Source: an uncultured Lachnospiraceae bacterium | Lineage (GTDB): Bacteria > Bacillota > Clostridia > Lachnospirales > Lachnospiraceae | Length of the DNA: 64,000 nt | Assembly (NCBI GenBank): GCA_934317005.1 | Contig: CAKREB010000002.1 | Coordinates: forward strand, 159,588 to 223,587 | Reading direction: 5' to 3' | Shown: one piece after another, positions 57,174 through 64,000 of the stretch | Layout: the number at the start of each line of letters is the position of its first letter | Numbering within the stretch: the first letter of the stretch is position 1 | Notes under the pieces: generated by a model | The model's database searches: none | Seen by the model: the letters and a program-made list of their open reading frames with translations, nothing else | Told to the model about the DNA's origin: nothing | Program-made: the position numbers and the translations under genes

Positions 57174-58403
57174 TTATAAAGCAATTCCGTTTTCTTTTAG
57201 TAAAGTGCGGGCGCTTTCTACGGAGTCAACACCTGTTTTGTTCTTGATCGGAGCAAATTCATGGTTTCTTTCTACCTCAAATGGAAGGCAGGAATCCAAT
57301 AGCTGAATCAGATCTAAGATTAATGTTTCAAACTTATAACCATTTGGTTCTTCCGGTTTGACCAGCTTTCCATCGGCATCCAGATAAGGTATTTTCTTTT
57401 TTACAATATGCAGTGGAAGTGTATTATCTGCAATTCGTTCCAAACTGCTGATCTTAAATAAATAGTTTAAAATAACACCAAAATTGTATGCCGGTTCATT
57501 ATTTTTAGTTACCGTATTGCGCAGGGTATCCGTTAACTCATAATATTCTATGATGGATGGATGACCATCGTTTAGACACATGACACCGACTTTTTCATCC
57601 GGATGACTTTTGCGTACCACTTTGGAACCGACTTCGCAGTTCTTTTTGATAGTGGCACCGATAAAGCAAGGGTCTGCAATGCGCTGTAAAACATTATCTA
57701 CAGCAAAAACGTTTAACCATTCAATTCCATTCTTTTTCATGAAAGTTAAAAGACCGGCATTATCAAGGGAAGAGAACCAGCCACCGTTTCCGTTAGGAGA
57801 AGTGGCAATCTTTCCTTTGGCTTCCAGATAAATCTTTCCGTTATAATCAGAAGCAGGTGCCATATCCTGTTTGAAAAAGTGAATGTGCTCCTTATCATAT
57901 CCAAAATAATTCTTTTCACGGAAAAAGGAAGTGGTTACATCATGATTTTTATCACTGGTCATGATAAAAAGATGAATCCAAGTTTTGGTATCATTGACAA
58001 CGTCAAACAGATTTTCGATGATACGCTGAAAAATGTATACCGGTTTTGTCAGTCCGATGTCATACATTCCCTTTGGATTTTCAGAGCCAAGACGAGTGCC
58101 CATGCCACCAGCGAGTAAAACGGCACCAACCTTGCCTGCGCGGATTGCTTCTATGCCTGTTTCCGTAAATTTCTTTTTGTTTTTCTGAATCTCATCTAAT
58201 GTCATCGCGGCAATAGGAGAAATTTTACCGGTTTTGGTATCTTCTTCCTTCCGGTCAGAAATGCGTGTAATGACAGAAAAATCAGTTTCTTCAATCTGCT
58301 GCAATAGTGCGTCTTTCTCTGTGACAGACAATGTATCAAAATATTGCAGTAAATGTTCCTGATGGAAGTCTGCCAGTTTTTGTTTTGCTTGTTCTAAATT
58401 CAT
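57174..58403 (-). CDS. UDPGP-family sugar-1-P uridylyltransferase
   Basis: About 409 residues, with AVLLAGGMGTRLGSENPKGM (the GGxGTRLGxxxPKG signature) and later NDGHPSIIEYYELTD and NVFAVDNVLQRIADP blocks. The family (UDP-N-acetylhexosamine/UDP-glucose pyrophosphorylase, Pfam UDPGP) is mainly eukaryotic but has bacterial members. Substrate cannot be set by eye; UTP with GlcNAc-1-P or GalNAc-1-P is likely from AGX-like motifs. Start at 58403 after AGAAATGAGGA; 70 upstream in-frame residues are untranslated leader in my view. Confidence 0.88.
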   Translation of the reverse strand: MNLEQAKQKLADFHQEHLLQYFDTLSVTEKDALLQQIEETDFSVITRISDRKEEDTKTGKISPIAAMTLDEIQKNKKKFTETGIEAIRAGKVGAVLLAGGMGTRLGSENPKGMYDIGLTKPVYIFQRIIENLFDVVNDTKTWIHLFIMTSDKNHDVTTSFFREKNYFGYDKEHIHFFKQDMAPASDYNGKIYLEAKGKIATSPNGNGGWFSSLDNAGLLTFMKKNGIEWLNVFAVDNVLQRIADPCFIGATIKKNCEVGSKVVRKSHPDEKVGVMCLNDGHPSIIEYYELTDTLRNTVTKNNEPAYNFGVILNYLFKISSLERIADNTLPLHIVKKKIPYLDADGKLVKPEEPNGYKFETLILDLIQLLDSCLPFEVERNHEFAPIKNKTGVDSVESARTLLKENGIAL

Positions 58404-58476
58404 ACAATTCCTCATTTCTGTGTATTCCTTAAAAGTGGCATACACGGTTCTTCTGTTACGTTCCCATAGTATGGAC

Positions 58477-58505
58477 ATTATAACCGAAAAAGTGTAGGGT
58501 GGCAA
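58477..58505 (-). promoter_or_regulatory. promoter of UDPGP-family gene
   Basis: On the - strand TTGCCA (58500-58505), a 17-nt spacer and TATAAT (58477-58482). It lies back to back with the + strand promoter at 58515-58543. Confidence 0.7.
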
Positions 58506-58514
58506 TGTTTTTTG

Positions 58515-58543
58515 TTGCGACTTGATACGACATAGATTATAAT
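58515..58543 (+). promoter_or_regulatory. promoter of hypothetical-acpS remnant-nnrD unit
   Basis: TTGCGA (58515-58520), a 17-nt spacer and TATAAT (58538-58543), 45 nt before the start codon at 58589. Confidence 0.65.
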
Positions 58544-58588
58544 AATTGGTGATAAGTGGGAACGATACGGTTACGAGGAGGGGAGAAG

Positions 58589-59236
58589 ATGCATCATTCA
58601 GCAAAAAGAACAAAAGAGGAAGAGTTAGAAGAGCAGTATTTGGAGGCGTTGCGTTATGTCAGAGTACCATTACTTGTACTAGATCCCAAATGGCATCAGC
58701 TTTTCCCGGATCATATGAAGACAAAGAAGATGGCAAAGTTGGAAAAGCAACTGAACCATCTGATTCAAAAGCAGGGGCAGAATAATCAGAATCTAAAGGA
58801 TTATGATAAAGCACGAAAAGTGCTGATGGATAATATATTACAAAACATGACGGATGGGCATGAACTGGACAGCCCGATCCGCAGCCAGAAGCAGGATATG
58901 AATCAGAAGCTTTTGGAGGAATTAAAAGGAAAGATCATAGATGCAGAGCATCTTCAGGATCAGCTTCCTGAGGAAATTAAGTTCGTTAATCAGGAACTTT
59001 TGATCGAGAGCATGCGGATCTGTTATGAAACTTTAATTGAAAATACAGAGGATATCCGCAGAGAGGCAGAATGGATCAGGCGTGCAAGGCAGGAACTGAC
59101 AGAGCATATTCTTGTAAAGCAGGACAAGGAAATGCGAAATGAGGAAACATACAAATATATGCATGATCTGCTTGGAGCGAAGATTGTAGATATTTTTGAC
59201 CGTAATCATGATGTCTGGAAAGGTGACGAGGAGTGA
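58589..59236 (+). CDS. hypothetical helical protein
   Basis: About 215 residues, charged and mostly helical. An N-terminal block YLEALRYVRVPLLVLDPKWH is followed by amphipathic helices with many E, K and Q and a C-terminal DLLGAKIVDIFDRNHDVW. ATG at 58589 follows GAGGAGGGGAG. I recognise no domain; it is not a membrane protein. It lies 4 nt before the acpS remnant, so the two were probably one operon with nnrD. Confidence 0.78.
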   Translation: MHHSAKRTKEEELEEQYLEALRYVRVPLLVLDPKWHQLFPDHMKTKKMAKLEKQLNHLIQKQGQNNQNLKDYDKARKVLMDNILQNMTDGHELDSPIRSQKQDMNQKLLEELKGKIIDAEHLQDQLPEEIKFVNQELLIESMRICYETLIENTEDIRREAEWIRRARQELTEHILVKQDKEMRNEETYKYMHDLLGAKIVDIFDRNHDVWKGDEE

Positions 59237-59240
59237 TTGG

Positions 59241-59351
59241 ATGGAAAAGATCATTGGAATAGGTGTCGATGAAATCGAAAAAGAGCGTGTGCTTCTTGCC
59301 TGTCAGAAGGAACATTTTTTACAGCGTTATTTTTCAGAAGCAGAGCAGTAG
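59241..59351 (+). pseudogene. acpS: truncated holo-ACP synthase (acpS) remnant
   Basis: 36 codons ending in TAG: MEKIIGIGVDEIEKERV continues to QRYFSEAEQ. This is the N-terminus of AcpS (GIGVDxIE, then the F-x-E-A-E turn). Full AcpS is about 120 residues. Two bases further, in another frame, GCTTATGTA reads AYV as intact AcpS might, then a TGA follows. The conserved FAAKEA-type segment is missing; only 49 nt remain before nnrD. It is therefore a frameshifted and deleted remnant, too short for a working enzyme. Confidence 0.8.
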
Positions 59352-59400
59352 CTTATGTAGTGGCAACGGGAGAGTGAGAAGAGAAAGAGGAGGCATAAAA

Positions 59401-60924
59401 ATGCAATATATTGCAGATGCGAAAGAGGCAAAGGAAATAGATGGAATTTCTATCAGGCAGATAGGGATTCCATCTTTTGTACTCATGGAAAGAGCCGCCA
59501 TGAAGGTGGCAGACTGTGTGTATCGCGTTATGGATCATGAGCATGGAAAGGTTTTGGCAATATGTGGAATGGGAAATAACGGTGGAGATGGTGTGGCTGC
59601 TGCCAGAATCCTTATGGAGCGCGGTTGTCAGGTGGAACTTGCATATATCGGCAATAAGGAGCATGCCAGCGAAGAAATGATGACACAAATGGAAATTGCA
59701 TCAAAGCTTTCCATTCCAATCGCAGACTCTTTGGAAATGGAAAAATATGATGTGATCATAGATGCTATATTCGGAATTGGACTTTCCAGAGAGATCAAAG
59801 GAGAGTATCACAAGATGATACAGCAGATCAATCAGTCAGGTGCGCATGTTGTTTCTGTGGACATTCCATCCGGCGTAGATGCAACAACAGGAAAGGTTTT
59901 TGGAATTGCCGTAACGGCAGATGATACTGTTACATTTGGTGTTAATAAGCGCGGTCTGGTGCTGTTTCCGGGGGCACAGTATGCCGGTAAAGTCCATGTC
60001 GAGGAGATTGGTTTTCCAAAGAAAGCGTTAGAAGAGGTTTCTCCGAAGGTTATTTCTTATGAGAGGGACGATATTTTGAAGATTTTTCCAAAAAGAATTC
60101 CCTGCAGTAACAAGGGGACTTATGGAAGAATACTGGTAATCGCAGGCTCTGAACACATGGGAGGAGCTGCTTTGTTTGCAGCTTTGGCGGCATATCGCAT
60201 GGGAAGCGGTTTAGTAAAGGTATTTACACATGAAAATAACCGGGTCATGCTTCAGACTAAGCTTCCGGAAGCACTTTTGACTACCTATGGACAGGCTGTG
60301 TCACCTAAAGAAGAATGGGAGCAGATAGAAAAATCGCTGCAGGCTGCAATAGAGTGGGCGACGACAATTGTAATCGGTCCAGGGCTTGGTACCTCATGTA
60401 CAGCAAAAAAAATGCTTGATATCGTATTAAAACAAAAAGATATTCCAACAGTTATTGATGCAGATGGGCTTAATTTATTAGCAGAAGACAGAAAATATTT
60501 TGATACAGAAAAAAAACTGTCCCTTTCTCCTGATTTTGTACTGACACCGCACGTTAAGGAAATGAGCCGGCTGACAGGAAAAAGTGTAGCAGATATAAAG
60601 GAAAACATCATAGAGAGTGCAAAAAATCCGACAGGACAGAATGTTATAGTGTTAAAGGATGCAAGGACGGTAGTATATGATGGAAGTAAAGACAGGACAT
60701 ATCTAAATCTTTCCGGAAATAATGCATTGGCAAAGGGCGGTTCGGGTGATGTGCTTAGCGGCATGATCGGAGGACTTCTGGCATTACAGATGTCACCGTT
60801 TGAAGCGGCTTCTCTTGGTGTGTACCTGCACGGATTGACAGCTGAAGAATATGTTAAAGAGAGAGGGTATTCTTCTATGCTTGCCTCAGATATTTTAGAG
60901 GAATTAAAAAAATTGTTACCGTAA
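59401..60924 (+). CDS. nnrD: bifunctional NAD(P)H-hydrate repair enzyme NnrD/NnrE
   Basis: Repairs damaged NAD(P)HX. About 507 residues: the N-terminal YjeF epimerase domain (about 1-210, with NNGGDGVAAARIL and SVDIPSGVDATTG) and the C-terminal ADP-dependent dehydratase (about 225-500, with IVIGPGLGTS and AKGGSGDVLSGMIGGL, Asp near 450). ATG at 59401 is 7 nt after AGAGGAGG; the in-frame start at 59263 would run through the acpS remnant and is rejected. Gene order acpS-nnrD-alr is common in Firmicutes. Confidence 0.95.
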   Translation: MQYIADAKEAKEIDGISIRQIGIPSFVLMERAAMKVADCVYRVMDHEHGKVLAICGMGNNGGDGVAAARILMERGCQVELAYIGNKEHASEEMMTQMEIASKLSIPIADSLEMEKYDVIIDAIFGIGLSREIKGEYHKMIQQINQSGAHVVSVDIPSGVDATTGKVFGIAVTADDTVTFGVNKRGLVLFPGAQYAGKVHVEEIGFPKKALEEVSPKVISYERDDILKIFPKRIPCSNKGTYGRILVIAGSEHMGGAALFAALAAYRMGSGLVKVFTHENNRVMLQTKLPEALLTTYGQAVSPKEEWEQIEKSLQAAIEWATTIVIGPGLGTSCTAKKMLDIVLKQKDIPTVIDADGLNLLAEDRKYFDTEKKLSLSPDFVLTPHVKEMSRLTGKSVADIKENIIESAKNPTGQNVIVLKDARTVVYDGSKDRTYLNLSGNNALAKGGSGDVLSGMIGGLLALQMSPFEAASLGVYLHGLTAEEYVKERGYSSMLASDILEELKKLLP

Positions 60925-60979
60925 ATAAAATAGGTATGGATTTTTTGACGGGGACGGTTTACAATACCATATGTGTAAT

Positions 60980-61008
60980 TTGACAAAATCATGTAAAGAC
61001 AGTATCTT
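60980..61008 (+). promoter_or_regulatory. candidate alr promoter
   Basis: TTGACA (60980-60985), a 17-nt spacer and TATCTT (61003-61008). The leader to the start codon at 61147 would be about 130 nt, and no clear structure is seen in it. Confidence 0.5.
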
Positions 61009-61146
61009 TTGGTATGCTGTTTGATGATAGAAAGTCACTATGCTTTATCTTACCTTGTAAAAGGTGCTTTTGCAGGAAAATGCATAGATGATGTAATAAG
61101 AAATAATAGCGTTATTGTTTGTTATACAGTAGAAAAGAGGAACAAT

Positions 61147-62313
61147 ATGAGAAAATATTATAGAGTGCAGGCAAATATTAATCTGGATGCAATTTACGAT
61201 AACTTTTATCGTGCAAAGCAGTTGATAAAACCGGAAACAAAATTAATGGCAATCGTCAAGGCAGATGCGTATGGTCACGGGGCAGTGGAAGTGGCACATG
61301 TGATCGATGATCTGGCTGATGCATATGGTGTGGCAATTTTGGAAGAGGGAATTGAACTTCGAAAGGCCGGAATCAAAAAGCCAATCCTGATTCTTGGATT
61401 TACAACGCAGGAGCAGTATGATGCTATGATTGAATACGATATTGATACAGCAGTATTTCAATTAGATATGGCACAAAAGATTTCCGCTACTGCAGTAGCA
61501 AAGGGAAAAAATGCAAGAATACACATTAAGCTTGATACCGGTATGAGCCGTATTGGATTTGCTCTCAATGAAAAAAGTCTGGAAGATATTGCAAAAATTG
61601 CAAAGCTTCCGGGAATTCAGATCGATGGATGTTTCTCACACTTTGCCAGAATGGATGAAGAGGATAAGACAAAGGCGATGATACAGTTTGAGCGCTTTTG
61701 TGATTTTACTAAAAAGATAGAGGATATGGGTGTAGAACTGCCTGTAAAACATATATCAAACAGTGCCGGAATTATGGAAGCACCGGAAGTGCAGCTTGAT
61801 ATGGTCAGAGATGGAATCTGTTTGTATGGTCTGTATCCATCGGAAGAGGTTCACAAAGAACGTTTGCAGTTAGTTCCTGCTATGGAGTTAAAGGCATATG
61901 TTTCTTTTGTAAAGGAACTGGAACCGGGAGTGGAGATTGGTTACGGTGGAACATACACCACAACGAAAAAGACAAAGGTTGCAACTGTTCCGGTAGGTTA
62001 TGCAGATGGCTATCCAAGATGTCTGTCCAATAAGGGACGTGTACTGATTCATGGACAGAGTGTTCCGATCATTGGTCGTGTCTGTATGGATCAGTTTATG
62101 GTTGATGTGACAGAACTTCCTGATGTAAAAGAAGGAGATGTTGTCACTTTGTTTGGAAAAGATGGGGACAATGAGATTACGATAGAAGAAATCTCTGCGC
62201 TGTCATATTCCTTTAATTATGAGTTTGTCTGTGATGTAGGAAAGCGTGTTCCGCGTGTCTTTTTCCGCCATGGAAAGCCGGTAGAAACAAAGGACTATTA
62301 TCCGGAATATTAA
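61147..62313 (+). CDS. alr: alanine racemase
   Basis: PLP enzyme that makes D-alanine for peptidoglycan. 388 residues: AIVKADAYGHG contains the PLP lysine near residue 38, HIKLDTGMSRIGF is in the barrel, and GYGGTY gives the second catalytic Tyr near 266. C-terminal beta domain complete. ATG at 61147; 46 upstream in-frame codons from 61009 look non-coding and overlap the candidate promoter. Confidence 0.96.
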   Translation: MRKYYRVQANINLDAIYDNFYRAKQLIKPETKLMAIVKADAYGHGAVEVAHVIDDLADAYGVAILEEGIELRKAGIKKPILILGFTTQEQYDAMIEYDIDTAVFQLDMAQKISATAVAKGKNARIHIKLDTGMSRIGFALNEKSLEDIAKIAKLPGIQIDGCFSHFARMDEEDKTKAMIQFERFCDFTKKIEDMGVELPVKHISNSAGIMEAPEVQLDMVRDGICLYGLYPSEEVHKERLQLVPAMELKAYVSFVKELEPGVEIGYGGTYTTTKKTKVATVPVGYADGYPRCLSNKGRVLIHGQSVPIIGRVCMDQFMVDVTELPDVKEGDVVTLFGKDGDNEITIEEISALSYSFNYEFVCDVGKRVPRVFFRHGKPVETKDYYPEY

Positions 62314-62494
62314 TATTACTGTAGGGCAGGATTCCGATATTTTGCAGAAAAAATATTGAAATGAATACTTCAAGAAAACTTGGAAAGAATAGGAAACAGG
62401 AAAACAAAAACTTACATATTCGGTGAAATCAATAGTATTCCTGTTACTATTACTGAGCGTGTAAGAATTCAAGATGGATTGGAGAGTGAACGTT

Positions 62495-62869
62495 TTGATC
62501 ATTAGACGTGGAGATATTTATTTTGCAGATTTACGACCGGTTGTAGGGTCTGAGCAGGGAGGAATACGTCCGGTACTTATTATACAAAATGATATGGGAA
62601 ACCGGCATAGTCCGACGGTAATCTGTGCGGCAATTACATCAAAGTTAAATAAAGCAAAGCTTCCTACGCACATTGCACTGGAGGTTAGCAAATACAACAT
62701 TATCAAGGATTCGGTGATTTTGCTGGAGCAGATCAGAACGATTGACAAATCACGTCTACGTGAAAAAGTGTGTCATTTGGATGAAGATATTTTACAACGA
62801 ATTGATCAGGCACTATGTATCAGTTTGGCTTTGGCACAGCATTCGCAAAAGAAATCTCCTATATGCTGA
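62495..62869 (+). CDS. ndoA: NdoA/MazF-family endoribonuclease toxin
   Basis: About 124 residues closely matching B. subtilis NdoA (EndoA), an RNase that cuts mRNA at short sequence sites: [42 protein letters not shown] and [19 protein letters not shown] at 62495 follows GGAGAG (62481-62486). In B. subtilis the antitoxin gene ndoAI precedes ndoA after alr; the 181 nt between alr and this start contain no antitoxin frame. Confidence 0.93.
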   Translation: MIIRRGDIYFADLRPVVGSEQGGIRPVLIIQNDMGNRHSPTVICAAITSKLNKAKLPTHIALEVSKYNIIKDSVILLEQIRTIDKSRLREKVCHLDEDILQRIDQALCISLALAQHSQKKSPIC

Positions 62870-62923
62870 TATATAGGTAAAATGCTTATGTGACTTTTTA
62901 GGGACAGACATAGGAGAAAATGA

Positions 62924-63403
62924 ATGAAAATTACGATTTTAACAGTGGGAAAGATAAAAGAAAAATATTTTACAGATGCGATCAAAGAGTATACAAAGCG
63001 GCTTAGCCGCTACTGCAAATTAGAGATTGTTGAAGTCGCAGATGAAAAGACGCTGTATCATGCAAGTGAACATGAAGAAGAGCTGATACGGAGCAAAGAG
63101 GGAGAAAGGCTGAAAAAGTATATCAGGGAAGGTGCCTATGTGATGGCACTTGCGATTGAGGGAAAGCAGTATACTTCGGAAGCATTTTCGGAAAAGATTC
63201 ATGCACTTGGGCTAAATGGGGAAAGTCATATTATTTTTATTATCGGTGGATCGATTGGTTTGGCTGGAGATATCTTAAAGTCTGCCAATGAACTTGTGAG
63301 TTTTTCTAAAATGACATTTCCACACCAGTTAATGCGGGTGGTGCTATTGGAACAGATTTATCGGGCGTATCGGATTATGAATGGGGAACCATACCACAAA
63401 TAG
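62924..63403 (+). CDS. rlmH: 23S rRNA methyltransferase RlmH
   Basis: SPOUT methyltransferase for N3-methylpseudouridine 1915 of 23S rRNA. 159 residues, the standard length, with FIIGGSIGLAGDIL (SAM-binding knot), FSKMTFPHQLMRVVLLEQIYRA-type C-terminal helix (only the first part quoted elsewhere) and the terminal EPYHK. ATG after ATAGGAGAAA. Confidence 0.96.
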   Translation: MKITILTVGKIKEKYFTDAIKEYTKRLSRYCKLEIVEVADEKTLYHASEHEEELIRSKEGERLKKYIREGAYVMALAIEGKQYTSEAFSEKIHALGLNGESHIIFIIGGSIGLAGDILKSANELVSFSKMTFPHQLMRVVLLEQIYRAYRIMNGEPYHK

Positions 63404-64000
63404 GGTGCAGGACATCCGGTGGATGTCCGTTTTGCACCGACCGAAGCGGAGCGGAGACATTCAAATTTCAAAGATATAGAAAGTATAAGGAAGAGTGGCT
63501 GATTTGGCTGCTCTTTCAATCTTTTGCGCGAAAGCAAAGTGAAGATGCGTCGAGTTTGCTCGTAAGCATCTGAGCGCGCCCGCGAACCTTGTATCTTTGA
63601 TGCAAGGTTGCACAGAGATGTGGTTCTGCTGGACGGGAAAACAGAGCTGCAATGGAAAATATACGAATGAATATATCTTTTGATGTGGTGAACAGAAGCA
63701 GTGGTAAGTGGTTACTTGTGATATGGTTGTTTCTAGTGAGGGATTGCATCTGTTTATAGGGAGATTTTGAGGGTGCATTGAGGAAGGTAATCTGTGTTAT
63801 ACCAGATGATGTATGATAAGAGGGTGGGAAGGACGAAATATAGTGTCCGAAGATTAGTTTCCTCAGTGGAGGGGTGAAAAATAAGTGATTGTGGGAAAGA
63901 TGAATGTGTGATAGAATATGTATAAATCGTTAAGGAAAGAATCGAATATGGTGCAAACGAAAAAACAGTCTTGAGATTTTCATTAACTGTCCTTTCGTTT
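63404..64000. other. gene-free, palindrome-rich end of window
   Basis: No credible gene in about 600 bases. Directly after the rlmH stop lies a nested hairpin: GGTGCA/TGCACC (63404-63409 / 63433-63438) around GGACATCC/GGATGTCC (63410-63417 / 63421-63428). Further on, GATGC...GCATC encloses CGAG-TTTG-CTCG (about 63545-63571), with GCGC arms on both sides, followed by AACCTTG/CAAGGTT (about 63586-63610). A 105-codon - strand frame over these palindromes lacks features of a protein. The remainder (63620-64000) shows nothing I can name. Confidence 0.5.

Noticed and set aside
58404..58613. 70-residue N-terminal extension of the UDPGP-family protein
   Set aside because: It crosses the promoter pair at 58477-58543 and lacks family resemblance; the start at 58403 has a good ribosome site.
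59263..59400. Longer nnrD start at 59263
   Set aside because: It would add 46 codons with Arg/Ser-rich sequence that runs out of frame through the acpS remnant. The ATG at 59401 has a strong AGAGGAGG site and matches the family start.
63461..63778. 105-codon frame on the - strand at the end of the window
   Set aside because: It lies over nested palindromes, has no ribosome site that I can see, and its composition is that of translated repeat DNA (many Cys, His and Arg).

Overview
The window looks like chromosomal DNA of a motile, spore-forming, low-GC anaerobic Firmicute, most likely a Lachnospiraceae member close to Roseburia/Agathobacter. The main reason is a Bacillus/Clostridium-type fla/che cluster: a FliY-type switch protein carrying CheC domains, FlhF/FlhG, CheC and CheD, and a sigma-D gene at the end. 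Spore genes (gpr, spoIIP, a SleB-type hydrolase), a CIRCE-controlled groESL and strong GGAGG ribosome sites agree. Genus level is inference. I see no rRNA, tRNA, insertion sequence, prophage or CRISPR array.

Region 1 (1 to about 31.6 kb) is one long + strand motility cluster. It runs fliG-fliH-fliI-fliJ-ylxF-fliK-flgD-(TIGR02530 gene)-flgE-flbD-motA-motB-fliL-fliM-fliY-fliO-fliP-fliQ-fliR-flhB-flhA-flhF-flhG-(PilZ gene)-cheB-cheA-cheW-cheC-cheD-(small membrane gene)-fliA-fapA-(small gene)-(SwrB-position gene). It encodes the C-ring, export ATPase and gate, hook and hook cap, stator, c-di-GMP response, chemotaxis core and sigma factor. No cheY or cheR is present. Several gaps between genes hold RNA hairpins that start right after a stop codon. 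There is a terminator plus promoter after flgE, and candidate internal promoters before fliM and flhB.

Region 2 (31.7-33.2 kb) is the operon tail: a membrane-anchored MltG-N-like protein and a eukaryote-type HisA, closed by a strong terminator. Region 3 (33.4-42.5 kb) holds a SleB-type hydrolase, glnS, a DUF2225 gene, groES-groEL, a DUF6106-like membrane protein behind an attenuator-like leader, guaB and an amidase. Region 4 (42.6-46.7 kb) is one very large secreted repeat protein.

Region 5 (46.8-54.2 kb) holds a deoxycytidylate deaminase and rpsT on the - strand, then gpr, spoIIP, lepA, hemW and purE on the + strand. Region 6 (54.2-58.4 kb) has prfC (-), a zinc-ribbon membrane protein (+) and a UDPGP-family nucleotidyltransferase (-). 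Region 7 (58.6-64 kb) is a hypothetical gene, a truncated acpS remnant, nnrD, alr, an orphan ndoA/mazF toxin gene and rlmH, followed by about 600 bases of palindrome-rich DNA without a credible gene.

The observations most worth a second look are the acpS remnant, a pseudoknot-capable cheW-cheC spacer, a structured flgE leader with a CsrA-like site and an anti-Shine-Dalgarno stretch, a terminator/antiterminator leader (or small RNA) before the DUF6106-like gene, and a small dispersed repeat family that includes that terminator. All start choices were made by eye from Shine-Dalgarno spacing.
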